A stretch of 64,000 bases of DNA from Ptiloglossa arizonensis. Taxonomy: Eukaryota; Arthropoda; Insecta; Hymenoptera; Colletidae. Position numbers and translations under genes: made by a program. The DNA is taken from positions 62,001 through 126,000 of the forward strand of contig NW_027478969.1 in the NCBI RefSeq assembly GCF_051014685.1, in the 5' to 3' direction. The notes under the pieces were generated by a model. That model was not told the origin of the DNA, ran no database searches, and worked only from the letters and a program-made list of their open reading frames with translations. Position 1 is the stretch's first letter; each line of letters begins with the position of its first letter. Positions 23,436-36,886 of the stretch are shown here, in pieces.

Positions 23436-25360
23436 CTTTCAGATGCAACAGAAATTTTGCGGATTAGTCAATCCGTTCGCGAGATATGGCAGTTTGGAGG
23501 TAAGAAACGCTTGAGAAACTCAAAATTTTCGCCGTTCTGATGCTCGAAACGAATAACTAGAACGGCCTTGGGGAAAAGTGCGCATACCGTTGTAATCGGG
23601 CGAGTTTCTACTTTCAGAAGCAACAGAAATTTTGCGGATTGGTCAATCCGTTCGCGAAATATGGCAGTTTGGAGATAAGAAACGTTTGAGAAACTCAAAA
23701 TTTTCGCAGTTCTGATGCTCGAAATGAATAACTGGAACGGCCTAGGGGAAAACTACACATACCGTTGTAATCGGGCGAGTTTCTACTTTCAGATGCAATA
23801 GAAATTTTGCGGATTGGTCAATCGGTTCGCGAGATATGGCAGTTTGGAGGTAAGAAACACTTGAGAAACTCAAAATTTGCGCAGTTCTGATGCTCGAAAC
23901 GAATAACTAGAACGGCCTAGCGGAAAAGTGCGCATACCGTTGTAATCGGGCGAGTTTCTACTTTCAGATGCAACAGAAACTTTGCGGATTGGTCATTCCG
24001 TTCGCGAGATATGGCAGTTTGGAGGTAAGAAACGCTTGAGAAACTCAAAATTTTCGCAGTTCTGATGCTCGAAACGAATAACTAGATCGGCCTAGGGGAA
24101 AAGTGCGCATACCGTTGTAATTGGGCGAGTATCTACTTTCAGAAGCAACAGAAATTTTGCGGATTGGTCAATCCGTTCGCGAGATATGGCAGTTTGGAGA
24201 TAAGAAACGCTTGAGAAACTCAAAATTTTCGCAGTTCTGATGCTCGAAATGAATAACTGGAACGGCCTAGGGGAAAACTACACATACCGTTGTAATCGGG
24301 CGAGTTTCTACTTTCAGATGCAACAGAAATTTTGCGGATAGGTCAATCCGTTCGCGAGATATGGCAGTTTGGATGTAAGAAACGCTTGAGAAACACAAAA
24401 TTTTCGCAGTTCTGATGCTCGAAACGAATAACTAGAACGGCCTAGGGGAAAAGTACGCATACCGTTGTAATCGGGCGAGTTTCTACTTTCAGATGCATCA
24501 GAAATTTTGCGGATTGGTCAATCCGTTCGCGAGATATGGCAGTTTGGAGGTAAGAAACGCTTGAGAAACTCAAAATTTTCACAGTTCTGATGCTCGAAAT
24601 GAATAACTGGAACGGCCTAGGGGAAAACTACACATACCGTTGTAATCGGGCAAGTTTCTACTTTCAGACGCAACAGAAATTTTGCGGATTGGTCAATCCG
24701 TTCGCGAGATATGGCTGTTTGGAGGTAAGAAACGCTTGAGAAACTCAAAATTTTCGCAGTTCTGATGCTCGAAACGAATAACTAGAACGGCCTAGGGGAA
24801 AAATACACCTACCGTTGTAATCGGGCGAGTTTCTACTTTCAGAAGCAACAGAAATTTTGCGGATTGGTCAATCGGTTCGCGAGATATGGCAGTTTGGAGG
24901 TAGGAAAAGCTTGAGAAACTCAAAATTTGCGCTGTTCTGATGCTCGAAACGAATAACTAGAACGGCCTAGCGGAAAAGTGCGCATACCGTTGTAATCCGG
25001 CGAGTTTCTTCTTTCAGATGCAACAGAAATTTTGCGGATCGGTCAATCCGTTCGCGAGATATGGCAGTTTGGATGTAAGAAACGCTTGAGGAACTCAAAA
25101 TTTTCGCAGTTCTGATGCTCGAAACGAACAACTGGAACGGCCTAGGGGAAAACTACACATACCGTTGTAATCGGGCGAGTTTCTTCTTTCAGATGCAACA
25201 GAAATTTTGCGGATCGGTCAATCCGTTCGCGAGATATGGCAGTTTGGATGTAAGAAACGCTTGAGGAACTCAAAATTTTCGCAGTTCTGATGCTCGAAAC
25301 GAGTAACTAGAACGGCCTAGGTGAAAAGTACGCTTACCGTTGTAATCGGGCGAGTTTCTA
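23436..25360 (+). repeat. 11-monomer HOR derivative (1,925 bp)
   Basis: Starts with M1, then a gaagcaac monomer, M2, and an M3/M4 chimera. The 4-monomer cassette (24,136-24,835) and three monomers with taggaaaagc or ttcttctttcag/gatcggtc follow, before the next M1. M5-M9 are absent, so no 174-bp monomer is present and the length is exactly 11 x 175. Confidence 0.78.
24136..24835 (+). repeat. Four-monomer cassette, copy 1 (700 bp)
   Basis: Four successive monomers marked by agaagcaac with aatgaataactgg; ggataggtc with ggatgtaag; gatgcatcag with ttttcacag; and cagacgcaac with ggctgtttgg. The same order appears at 28,335, 31,309, 47,052 and 56,322, each time interrupting M1-M9 order. Confidence 0.8.
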
Positions 25361-26934
25361 CTTTCAGATGCAACAGAAATTTTGCGGATTAGTCAATCCG
25401 TTCGCGAGATATGGCAGTTTGGAGGTAAGAAACGCTTGAGAAACTCAAAATTTTCGCCGTTCTGATGCTCGAAACGAATAACTAGAACGGCCTTGGGGAA
25501 AAGTGCGCATACCGTTGTAATCGGGCGAGTTTCTACTTTCAGATGCGATAGAAATTTTGCGGATTGGTCAATCGGTTCGCGAGATATGGCAGTTTGGAGG
25601 TAAGAAACACTTGAGAAACTCAAAATTTGCGCAGTTCTGATGCTCAAAACGAATAACTAGAACGGCCTAGCGGAAAAGTGCGCATACCGTTGTAATCGGG
25701 CGAGTTTCTACTTTCAGATGCAACAGAAACTTTGCGGATTGGTCATTCCGTTCGCGAGATATGGCAGTTTGGAGGTAAGAAACGCTTGAGAAACTCAAAA
25801 TTTTCGCAGTTCTGATTTTCGAAACGAATAACTAGAACGGCCTAGGTGAAAAGTGCGCATACCGTTGTAATCGGGCGAGTTTCTACTTTCAGAAGCAACA
25901 GAAATTTTGCGGATTGGTCAATCCGTTCGCGAGATATGGCAGTTTGGAGATAAGAAACGCTTGAGAAACTCAAAATTTTCGCAGTTCTGATGCTCGAAAC
26001 GAATAACTAGATCGGCCTAGGGGAAAAGTGCGCATACCGTTGTAATCGGGCGAGTATCTACTTTCAGAAGCAACAGAAATTTTGCGGATTGGTCAATCCG
26101 TTCGCGAGATATGGCAGTTTGGAGATAAGAAACGCTTGAGAAACTCAAAATTTTCGCAGTTCTGATGCTCGAAACGAATAACTAGAACGGCCTAGGGGAA
26201 AAGTACGCATACCGTTGTAATCGGGCGAGTCTCTACTTTCAGATGCAACAGAAATTTTGCGGATTGGTCAATCCGTCCGCGAGATATGGCAGTTTGTAGG
26301 TAAGAAACGCTTGAGAAACTCAAAATTTTCGCAGTTCTGATGCTCGAAACGAATAACTGGAACGGCCTAGGGGAAAACTACACATACCGTTGTAATCGGG
26401 CGAGTTTCTACTTTCAGATGCAACAGAAATTTTGCGGATTGATCATTCCGTTCGCGAGATATGGCAGTTTGGAGATAAGAAACGCTTGAGAAACACAAAA
26501 TTTTCGCAGTTCTGATGCTCGAAACGAGTAACTAGAACGGCCTAGGGGAAAAGCACGCATACTGTTGTAATCGGGCGAGTTTCTACTTTCAGATGCAACA
26601 GAAATTTTGCGGATGGATCAATCCGTTCGCGAGATATGGCAGTTTGGAGATAAGAAACGCTTGAGAAACTCAAATTTTCGCAGTTCTGATGCTCGAAACG
26701 AGTAACTAGAACGGCCTAGGGGAAAAGTGCCCATACCGTTGTAATTTGGCGAGTTTCTACTTTCCGATGCAACAGCAATTTTGCGGATTGATCAATCCGT
26801 TCGCGAGATATGGCAGTTTGGAGATAAGAAACGCTTGAGAAACTCAAAATTTTCGCAGTTCTGATGCTCGAAACGAGTAACTAGAACGGCCTAGGGGAAA
26901 AGTACGCTTACCGTTGTAATCGGGCGAGTTTCTA
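25361..26934 (+). repeat. Canonical nine-monomer HOR unit
   Basis: M1-M9 in full order with M8 at 174 bp. Private changes include gatgcgatag in M2, ccgtccgcgag in M6 and gatcattccg in M7. M1 is preceded by gatcggtc-type monomers rather than M9. Confidence 0.85.
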
Positions 26935-29384
26935 CTTTCAGATGCAACAGAAATTTTGCGGATTAGTCAATCCGTTCGCGAGATATGGCAGTTTGGAGGT
27001 AAGAAACGCTTGAGAAACTCAAAATTTTCGACGTTCTGATGCTCGAAACGAATAACTAGAACGGCCTTGGGGAAAAGTGCGCATACCGTTGTAATCGGGC
27101 GAGTTTCTACTTTCAGATGCAATAGAAATTTTGCGGATTGGTCAATCGGTTCGCGAGATATGGCAGTTTGGAGGTAAGAAACACTTGAGAAACTCAAAAT
27201 TTGCGCAGTTCTGATGCTCGAAACGAATAACAAGAACGGCCTAGCGGAAAAGTGCGCATACCGTTGTAATCGGGCGAGTTTCTACTTTCAGATGCAACAG
27301 AAACTTTGCGGATTGGTCATTCCGTTCGCGAGATATGGCAGTTTGGAGGTAAGAAACGCTTGAGAAACTCAAAATTTTCGCAGTTCTGATTTTCGAAACG
27401 AATAACTAGAACGGCCTAGGTGAAAAGTGCGCATACCGTTGTAATCGGGCGAGTTTCTACTTTCAGAAGCAACAGAAATTTTGCGGATTGGTCAATCCGT
27501 TCGCGAGATATGGCAGTTTGGAGATAAGAAACGCTTGAGAAACTCAAAATTTTCGCAGTTCTGATGCTCGAAACGAATAACTAGATCGGCCTAGGGGAAA
27601 AGTGCGCATACCGTTGTAATCGGGCGAGTATCTACTTTCAGAAGCAACAGAAATTTTGCGGATTGGTCAATCCGTTCGCGAGATATGGCAGTTTGGAGAT
27701 AAGAAACGCTTGAGAAACTCAAAATTTTCGCAGTTCTGATGCTCGAAACGAATAACTAGGACGGCCTAGGGGAAAAGTACGCATACCGTTGTAATCGGGC
27801 GAGTCTCTACTTTCAGATGCAACAGAAATTTTGCGGATTGGTCAATCCGTTCGCGAGATATGGCAGTTTGTAGGTAAGAAACGCTTGAGAAACTCAAAAT
27901 TTTCGCAGTTCTGATGCTCGAAATGAATAACTGGAACGGCCTAGGGGAAAACTACACATACCGTTGTAATCGGGCGAGTTTCTACTTTCAGATGCAATAG
28001 AAATTTTGCGGATTGGTCAATCGGTTCGCGAGATATGGCAGTTTGGAGGTAAGAAACACTTGAGAAACTCAAAATTTGCGCAGTTCTGATGCTCGAAACG
28101 AATAACTAGAACGGCCTAGCGGAAAAGTGCGCATACCGTTGTAATCGGGCGAGTTTCTACTTTCAGATGCAACAGAAACTTTGCGGATTGGTCATTCCGT
28201 TCGCGAGATATGGCAGTTTGGAGGTAAGAAACGCTTGAGAAACTCAAAATTTTCGCAGTTCTGATGCTCGAAACGAATAACTAGATCGGCCTAGGGGAAA
28301 AGTGCGCATACCGTTGTAATTGGGCGAGTATCTACTTTCAGAAGCAACAGAAATTTTGCGGATTGGTCAATCCGTTCGCGAGATATGGCAGTTTGGAGAT
28401 AAGAAACGCTTGAGAAACTCAAAATTTTCGCAGTTCTGATGCTCGAAATGAATAACTGGAACGGCCTAGGGGAAAACTACACATACCGTTGTAATCGGGC
28501 GAGTTTCTACTTTCAGATGCAACAGAAATTTTGCGGATAGGTCAATCCGTTCGCGAGATATGGCAGTTTGGATGTAAGAAACGCTTGAGAAACACAAAAT
28601 TTTCGCAGTTCTGATGCTCGAAACGAATAACTAGAACGGCCTAGGGGAAAAGTACGCATACCGTTGTAATCGGGCGAGTTTCTACTTTCAGATGCATCAG
28701 AAATTTTGCGGATTGGTCAATCCGTTCGCGAGATATGGCAGTTTGGAGGTAAGAAACGCTTGAGAAACTCAAAATTTTCACAGTTCTGATGCTCGAAATG
28801 AATAACTGGAACGGCCTAGGGGAAAACTACACATACCGTTGTAATCGGGCAAGTTTCTACTTTCAGACGCAACAGAAATTTTGCGGATTGGTCAATCCGT
28901 TCGCGAGATATGGCTGTTTGGAGGTAAGAAACGCTTGAGAAACTCAAAATTTTCGCAGTTCTGATGCTCGAAACGAATAACTAGAACGGCCTAGGGGAAA
29001 AATACACCTACCGTTGTAATCGGGCGAGTTTCTACTTTCAGAAGCAACAGAAATTTTGCGGATTGGTCAATCGGTTCGCGAGATATGGCAGTTTGGAGGT
29101 AGGAAAAGCTTGAGAAACTCAAAATTTGCGCTGTTCTGATGCTCGAAACGAATAACTAGAACGGCCTAGCGGAAAAGTGCGCATACCGTTGTAATCGGGC
29201 GAGTTTCTTCTTTCAGATGCAACAGAAATTTTGCGGATCGGTCAATCCGTTCGCGAGATATGGCAGTTTGGATGTAAGAAACGCTTGAGGAACTCAAAAT
29301 TTTCGCAGTTCTGATGCTCGAAACGAACAACTGGAACGGCCTAGGGGAAAACTACACATACCGTTGTAATCGGGCGAGTTTCTT
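26935..29384 (+). repeat. 14-monomer HOR derivative (2,450 bp)
   Basis: M1-M6, then M2 again, an M3/M4 chimera, the four-monomer cassette (28,335-29,034) and two further monomers. No M8 is present, and the length is 14 x 175 exactly. The right part repeats 23,786-25,360 at a shift of 4,199 bp. Confidence 0.78.
28335..29034 (+). repeat. Four-monomer cassette, copy 2 (700 bp)
   Basis: Same four diagnostic monomers in the same order as at 24,136-24,835, together with the flanking taggaaaagc and gatcggtc monomers. Confidence 0.8.
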
Positions 29385-30958
29385 CTTTCAGATGCAACAG
29401 AAATTTTGCGGATCGGTCAATCCGTTCGCGAGATATGGCAGTTTGGATGTAAGAAACGCTTGAGGAACTCAAAATTTTCGCAGTTCTGATGCTCGAAACG
29501 AATAACTAGAACGGCCTTGGGGAAAAGTGCGCATACCGTTGTAATCGGGCGAGTTTCTACTTTCAGATGCAATAGAAATTTTGCGGATTGGTCAATCGGT
29601 TCGCGAGATATGGCAGTTTGGAGGTAAGAAACACTTGAGAAACTCAAAATTTGCGCAGTTCTGATGCTCAAAACGAATAACTAGAACGGCCTAGCGGAAA
29701 AGTGCGCATACCGTTGTAATCGGGCGAGTTTCTACTTTCAGATGCAACAGAAACTTTGCGGATTGGTCATTCCGTTCGCGAGATATGGCAGTTTGGAGGT
29801 AAGAAACGCTTGAGAAACTCAAAATTTTCGCAGTTCTGATTTTCGAAACGAATAACTAGAACGGCCTAGGTGAAAAGTGCGCATACCGTTGTAATCGGGC
29901 GAGTTTCTACTTTCAGAAGCAACAGAAATTTTGCGGATTGGTCAATCGGTTCGCGAGATATGGCAGTTTGGAGGTAGGAAAAGCTTGAGAAACTCAAAAT
30001 TTGCGCTGTTCTGATGCTCGAAACGAATAACTAGAACGGCCTAGCGGAAAAGTGCGCATACCGTTGTAATCGGGCGAGTTTCTTCTTTCAGATGCAACAG
30101 AAATTTTGCGGATTGGTCAATCCGTTCGCGAGATATGGCAGTTTGGAGATAAGAAACGCTTGAGAAACTCAAAATTTTCGCAGTTCTGATGCTCGAAACG
30201 AATAACTAGAACGGCCTAGGGGAAAAGTACGCATACCGTTGTAATCGGGCGAGTCTCTACTTTCAGATGCAACAGAAATTTTGCGGATTGGTCAATCCGT
30301 TCGCGAGATATGGCAGTTTGTAGGTAAGAAACGCTTGAGAAACTCAAAATTTTCGCAGTTCTGATGCTCGAAACGAATAACTGGAACGGCCTAGGGGAAA
30401 ACTACACATACCGTTGTAATCGGGCGAGTTTCTACTTTCAGATGCAACAGAAATTTTGCGGATTGATCAATCCGTTCGCGAGATATGGCAGTTTGGAGAT
30501 AAGAAACGCTTGAGAAACACAAAATTTTCGCAGTTCTGATGCTCGAAACGAGTAACTAGAACGGCCTAGGGGAAAAGCACGCATACTGTTGTAATCGGGC
30601 GAGTTTCTACTTTCAGATGCAACAGAAATTTTGCGGATGGATCAATCCGTTCGCGAGATATGGCAGTTTGGAGATAAGAAACGCTTGAGAAACTCAAATT
30701 TTCGCAGTTCTGATGCTCGAAACGAGTAACTAGAACGGCCTAGGGGAAAAGTGCCCATACCGTTGTAATTTGGCGAGTTTCTACTTTCCGATGCAACAGC
30801 AATTTTGCGGATTGATCAATCCGTTCGCGAGATATGGCAGTTTGGAGATAAGAAACGCTTGAGAAACTCAAAATTTTCGCAGTTCTGATGCTCGAAACGA
30901 GTAACTAGAACGGCCTAGGGGAAAAGTACGCTTACCGTTGTAATCGGGCGAGTTTCTA
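29385..30958 (+). repeat. Nine-monomer HOR unit with chimeric members
   Basis: The length is the canonical 1,574 bp. The first member is a chimera (gatcggtc, gaggaactc on the left; ggccttgggg on the right). The fourth is replaced by a ggttcgcg/taggaaaagc monomer and leads into a ttcttctttcag one. M5-M9 are regular. Chimeric members in an unchanged length indicate in-register exchange or gene conversion. Confidence 0.78.
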
Positions 30959-31308
30959 CTTTCAGATGCAACAGAAATTTTGCGGATTAGTCAATCCGTT
31001 CGCGAGATATGGCAGTTTGGAGGTAAGAAACGCTTGAGAAACTCAAAATTTTCGCCGTTCTGATGCTCGAAACGAATAACTAGAACGGCCTTGGGGAAAA
31101 GTGCGCATACCGTTGTTATCGGGCGAGTTTCTACTTTCAGATGCAATAGAAATTTTGCGGATTGGTCAATCGGTTCGCGAGATATGGCAGTTTGGAGGTA
31201 AGAAACACTTGAGAAACTCAAAATTTGCGCAGTTCTGATGCTCGAAACGAATAACTAGAACGGCCTAGGGGAAAAGTGCGCATACCGTTGTAATCGGGCG
31301 AGTATCTA

Positions 31309-32008
31309 CTTTCAGAAGCAACAGAAATTTTGCGGATTGGTCAATCCGTTCGCGAGATATGGCAGTTTGGAGATAAGAAACGCTTGAGAAACTCAAAATT
31401 TTCGCAGTTCTGATGCTCGAAATGAATAACTGGAACGGCCTAGGGGAAAACTACACATACCGTTGTAATCGGGCGAGTTTCTACTTTCAGATGCAACAGA
31501 AATTTTGCGGATAGGTCAATCCGTTCGCGAGATATGGCAGTTTGGATGTAAGAAACGCTTGAGAAACACAAAATTTTCGCAGTTCTGATGCTCGAAACGA
31601 ATAACTAGAACGGCCTAGGGGAAAAGTACGCATACCGTTGTAATCGGGCGAGCTTCTACTTTCAGATGCATCAGAAATTTTGCGGATTGGTCAATCCGTT
31701 CGCGAGATATGGCAGTTTGGAGGTAAGAAACGCTTGAGAAACTCAAAATTTTCACAGTTCTGATGCTCGAAATGAATAACTGGAACGGCCTAGGGGAAAA
31801 CTACACATACCGTTGTAATCGGGCAAGTTTCTACTTTCAGACGCAACAGAAATTTTGCGGATTGGTCAATCCGTTCGCGAGATATGGCTGTTTGGAGGTA
31901 AGAAACGCTTGAGAAACTCAAAATTTTCGCAGTTCTGATGCTCGAAACGAATAACTAGAACGGCCTAGGGGAAAAATACACCTACCGTTGTAATCGGGCG
32001 AGTTTCTA
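31309..32008 (+). repeat. Four-monomer cassette, copy 3 (700 bp)
   Basis: Same four markers as the other cassettes, following directly after M1 and M2 (30,959-31,308) and ending the nine-monomer domain. Confidence 0.78.
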
Positions 32009-33648
32009 CTTTCAGATGCAACAGAAATTTTGCGGATTAGTCAATCCGTTCGCGAGATATGGCAGTTTGGAGGTAAGAAACGCTTGAGAAACTCAAAATT
32101 TTCGCCGTTCTGATGCTCGAAACGAGTAACTAGAACGGCCTAGGGGAAAAATACACCTACCGTTGTAATCGGGCGAGTTTCTACTTTCAGATGCAACAGA
32201 AATTTTGCGGATTAGTCAATCCGTTCGCGAGATATGGCAGTTTGGAGGTAAGAAACGCTTGAGAAACTCAAAATTTTCGCAGTTCTGATGCTCGAAACGA
32301 ATAACTAGAACGGCATAGTGGAAAAGTGCGCATACCGTTGTAATCGGGCGAGTTTCTACTTTCAGAAGCAACAGTAATTTTGCGGATTGGTCAATCCGTT
32401 CGCGCGATATGGCAGTTTGGAGATAAGAAACGCTTGAGAAACTCAAAATTTTCGCAGTTCTGATGCTCGAAATGAATAACTGGAACGGCCTAGGGGAAAA
32501 CTACACATACCGTTGTAATCTGGCGAGGTTCTACTTTCAGATGCAACAGAAATTTTGCGGATTGGTCAATCCGTTCGCGAGATATGGCAGTTTGGAGGTA
32601 AGAAACGCTTGAGAAACACAAAATTTTCGCAGTTCTGATGCTCGAAACGAATAACTAGAACGGCCTAGGGGAAAAGTACGCATACCGTTGTAATCGGGCG
32701 AGTTTCTACTTTCAGATGCAACAGAAATTTTGCGGATTGGTCAATCCGTTCCCGAGATATGGCAGTTTGGAGGTAAGAAACGCTTGAGAAACTCAAAATT
32801 TTCGCAGTTCTGATGCTCGAAATGAATAACTGGAACGGCCTAGGGGAAAACTACACACACCGTTGTAATCGGGCGAGTTTCTACTTTCAGATGCAACAGA
32901 AATTTTGCGGATTGGTCAATCCGTTCGCGAGATATGGCAGTTTGGAGGTAAGAAACGCTTGAGAAACTCAAAATTTTCGCAGTTCTGATGCTCGAAACGA
33001 ATAACTAGAACGGCCTAGGGGAAAAGTGCGCATACCGTTGTAATCGGGCGAGTTTCTACTTTCAGAAGCAACAGAAATTTTGCGGATTGGTCAATCCGTT
33101 CGCGAGATATGGCAGTTTGGAGGTAAGAAACGCTTGAGAAACTCAAAATTTTCGCAGTTCTGATGCTCGAAACGAATAACTAGAACGGCCTAGGGGAAAA
33201 CTACACCTACCGTTGTAATCGGGCGAGTTTCTACTTTCAGATGCAACAGAAATTTTGCGGATGGATCAATCCGTTCGCGAGATATGGCAGTTTGGAGATA
33301 AGAAACGCTTGAGAAACTCAAAATTTTCGCAGTTCTGATGCTCGAAACGAGTAACTGAAACGGCCTAGGGGAAAAGCACGCATACTGTTGTAATCGGGCG
33401 AGTTTCTACTTTCAGATGCAACAGAAATTTTGCGGATTTGTCAATCCGTTCGCGAGATATGGCAGTTTGGAGGTAAGAAACGCTTGAGAAACTCAAAATT
33501 TTCGCAGTTCTGATGCTCGAAATGAATAACTGGAACGGCCTAGGGGAAAACTACACATACCGTTGTAATCGGGCAAGTTTCTACTTTCAGATGCAACCGA
33601 AATTTTGCGGATTGGTCAATCCGTTCGCGAGATATGGCAGTTTGGAGA

Positions 33649-34348
33649 TAAGAAACGCTTGAGAAACTCAAAATTTTCGCAGTTCTGATGCTCGAAACGA
33701 ATAACTAGAACGGCCTAGGGGAAAACTACACCTACCTTTGTAATCGGGCGAGTTTCTACTTTCAGATGCAACAGAAATTTTGCGGATGGTTCAATCCGTT
33801 CGCGAGATATGGCAGTTTGGAGATAAGAAACGCTTGAGAAACCCAAAATTTTCGCAGTTCTGATGCTCGAAACGAGTAACTGAAACGGCGTAGGGGAAAA
33901 GCACGCATACTGTTGTAATCGGGCGAGTTTCTACTTTCAGATGCAACAGAAATTTTGCGGATTGATCAATCCGTTCGCGAGATATGGCAGTTTGTAGGTA
34001 AGAAACGCTTGAGAAACTCAAAATTTTCGCAGTTCTGATGCTCGAAACGAATAACTGGAACGCCCTAGGGGAAAACTACACATACCGTTGTAATCGGGCG
34101 AGTTTCTACATTCAGATGCAACAGAAATTTTGCGGATTGATCAATCCGTTCGCGAGATATGGCAGTTTGGAGATAAGAAACGCTTGAGAAACACAAAATT
34201 TTCGCAGTTCTGATGCTCGAAACGAGTAACTAGAACGGCCTAGGGGAAAAGCACGCATACTGTTGTAATCGGGCGAGTTTCTGCTTTCAGATGCAACAGA
34301 AATTTTGCGGATTGGTCAATCCGTTCGTGAGATATGGCAGTTTGGAGG
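33649..34348 (+). repeat. 4-monomer tandem duplication, copy 1 (700 bp)
   Basis: Private variants ctacctttg, ggatggttc, aactgaaacggcgtag, aacgccctag, ctacattcag and ctgctttcag recur with a 700-bp shift. Homology spans 33,649-34,435. One difference is aaacccaaaa at 33,841 against aaactcaaaa. Confidence 0.85.
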
Positions 34349-35048
34349 TAAGAAACGCTTGAGAAACTCAAAATTTTCGCAGTTCTGATGCTCGAAACGA
34401 ATAACTAGAACGGCCTAGGGGAAAACTACACCTACCTTTGTAATCGGGCGAGTTTCTACTTTCAGATGCAACAGAAATTTTGCGGATGGTTCAATCCGTT
34501 CGCGAGATATGGCAGTTTGGAGATAAGAAACGCTTGAGAAACTCAAAATTTTCGCAGTTCTGATGCTCGAAACGAGTAACTGAAACGGCGTAGGGGAAAA
34601 GCACGCATACTGTTGTAATCGGGCGAGTTTCTACTTTCAGATGCAACAGAAATTTTGCGGATTGATCAATCCGTTCGCGAGATATGGCAGTTTGTAGGTA
34701 AGAAACGCTTGAGAAACTCAAAATTTTCGCAGTTCTGATGCTCGAAACGAATAACTGGAACGCCCTAGGGGAAAACTACACATACCGTTGTAATCGGGCG
34801 AGTTTCTACATTCAGATGCAACAGAAATTTTGCGGATTGATCAATCCGTTCGCGAGATATGGCAGTTTGGAGATAAGAAACGCTTGAGAAACACAAAATT
34901 TTCGCAGTTCTGATGCTCGAAACGAGTAACTAGAACGGCCTAGGGGGAAAGCACGCATACTGTTGTAATCGGGCGAGTTTCTGCTTTCAGATGCAACAGA
35001 AATTTTGCGGATTGGTCAATCCGTTCGCGAGATATGGCAGTTTGGAGG
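34349..35048 (+). repeat. 4-monomer tandem duplication, copy 2 (700 bp)
   Basis: Second copy of the preceding unit. It carries agggggaaag where copy 1 has aggggaaaag. Homology ends at ctaccgttg (35,136) against ctacctttg. Confidence 0.85.
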
Positions 35049-35486
35049 TAAGAAACGCTTGAGAAACTCAAAATTTTCGCAGTTCTGATGCTCGAAACGA
35101 ATAACTAGAACGGCCTAGGGGAAAACTACACCTACCGTTGTAATCGGGCGAGTTTCTACTTTCAGATGCAACAGAAATTTTGCGGATTGATCAATCCGTT
35201 CGCGAGATATGGCAGTTTGGAGATAAGAAACGCTTGAGAAACTCAAAATTTTCGCAGTTCTGATGCTCGAAACGAGTAACTAGAACGGCCTAGGGGAAAA
35301 GTACGCATAGCGTTGTAATCGGGCGAGTTTCTACTTTCAGATGCAACAGAAATTTTGCGGATTGGTCAATCCGTTCGCGAGATATGGCAGTTTGGAGAAA
35401 AGAAACGCTTGAGAAACTCAAAATTTTCGCAGTTCTGATGCTCGAAACGAATAACTAGAACGGCCTAGGGGAAACCTACACCTACC

Positions 35487-36186
35487 TTTGTAATCGGGCG
35501 AGTTTCTACTTTCAGATGCAACAGAAATTTTGCGGATTGGTCAATCCGTTCGCGAGATATGGCAGTTTGGAGGTAAGAAACGCTTGAGAAACACAAAATT
35601 TTCGCAGTTCTGATGCTCGAAACGAATAACTAGAACGGCCTAGGGGAAAAGTACGCATACCGTTGTAATCGGGCGAGTTTCTATTTTCAGATGCAACAGA
35701 AATTTTGCGGATTGGTCAATCCGTTCGCGAGATATGGCAGTTTGGAGGTAAGAAACGCTTGAGAAACTCAAAATTTTCGCAGTTTTGATGCTCGAAATGA
35801 ATAACTGGAACGGCCTAGGGGAAAACTACACATACCGTTGTAATCGGGCAAGTTTCTACTTTCAGATGCAACAGAAATTTTGCGGATTGGTCAATCCGTT
35901 CGCGAGATATGGCAGTTTGGAGGTAAGAAACGCTTGAGAAACTCAAAATTTTCGCAGTTCTGATGCTCGAAACGAATAACTAGAACGGCCTAGGGGAAAA
36001 CTACACCTACCGTTGTAATCGGGCGAGTTTCTACTTTCAGATGCAACAGAAATTTTGCGGATGGATCAATCCGTTCGCGAGATATGGCAGTTTGGAGATA
36101 AGAAACGCTTGAGAAACTCAAAATTTTCGCAGTTCTGATGCTCGAAACGAGTAACTAGAACGGCCTAGGGGAAAAGTACGCATAGC
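35487..36186 (+). repeat. 4-monomer tandem duplication, copy 1 (700 bp)
   Basis: ctattttcag, cagttttgatgc, gggcaag, ggatggatc and gcatagcg recur 700 bp downstream. Homology spans 35,487-36,244. Confidence 0.85.
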
Positions 36187-36886
36187 GTTGTAATCGGGCG
36201 AGTTTCTACTTTCAGATGCAACAGAAATTTTGCGGATTGGTCAATCCGTTCGCGAGATATGGCAGTTTGGAGGTAAGAAACGCTTGAGAAACACAAAATT
36301 TTCGCAGTTCTGATGCTCGAAACGAATAACTAGAACGGCCTAGGGGAAAAGTACGCATACCGTTGTAATCGGGCGAGTTTCTATTTTCAGATGCAACAGA
36401 AATTTTGCGGATTGGTCAATCCGTTCGCGAGATATGGCAGTTTGGAGGTAAGAAACGCTTGAGAAACTCAAAATTTTCGCAGTTTTGATGCTCGAAATGA
36501 ATAACTGGAACGGCCTAGGGGAAAACTACACATACCGTTGCAATCGGGCAAGTTTCTACTTTCAGATGCAACAGAAATTTTGCGGATTGGTCAATCCGTT
36601 CGCGAGATATGGCAGTTTGGAGGTAAGAAACGCTTGAGAAACTCAAAATTTTCGCAGTTCTGATGCTCGAAACGAATAACTAGAACGGCCTAGGGGAAAA
36701 CTACACCTACCGTTGTAATCGGGCGAGTTTCTACTTTCAGATGCAACAGAAATTTTGCGGATGGATCAATCCGTTCGCGAGATATGGCAGTTTGGAGATA
36801 AGAAACGCTTGAGAAACTCAAAATTTTCGCAGTTCTGATGCTCGAAACGAGTAACTAGAACGGCCTAGGGGAAAAGTACGCATAGC
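36187..36886 (+). repeat. 4-monomer tandem duplication, copy 2 (700 bp)
   Basis: Second copy. It differs by gttgcaatcggg at 36,541 and ends where ggtcaaaccg (36,945) replaces ggtcaatccg. A similar 700-bp step is seen in the partner block (gcatagcg at 17,284 and 17,984). Confidence 0.82.

Larger units (their letters stand above)
19588..32008 (+). repeat. Domain B: nine-monomer higher-order repeat region
   Basis: Monomers here fall into recognisable types in fixed order, M1 to M9, described at 21,862-23,435. Successive M1 starts are 19,588, 21,862, 23,436, 25,361, 26,935, 29,385 and 30,959. The spacings are 2,274, 1,574, 1,925, 1,574, 2,450 and 1,574 bp, or 13, 9, 11, 9, 14 and 9 monomers. The longer units are 9-mers changed by internal duplication or by insertion of the 4-monomer cassette and its neighbours. 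Chimeric monomers mark the junctions. No gene or foreign sequence is present. Confidence 0.88.
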
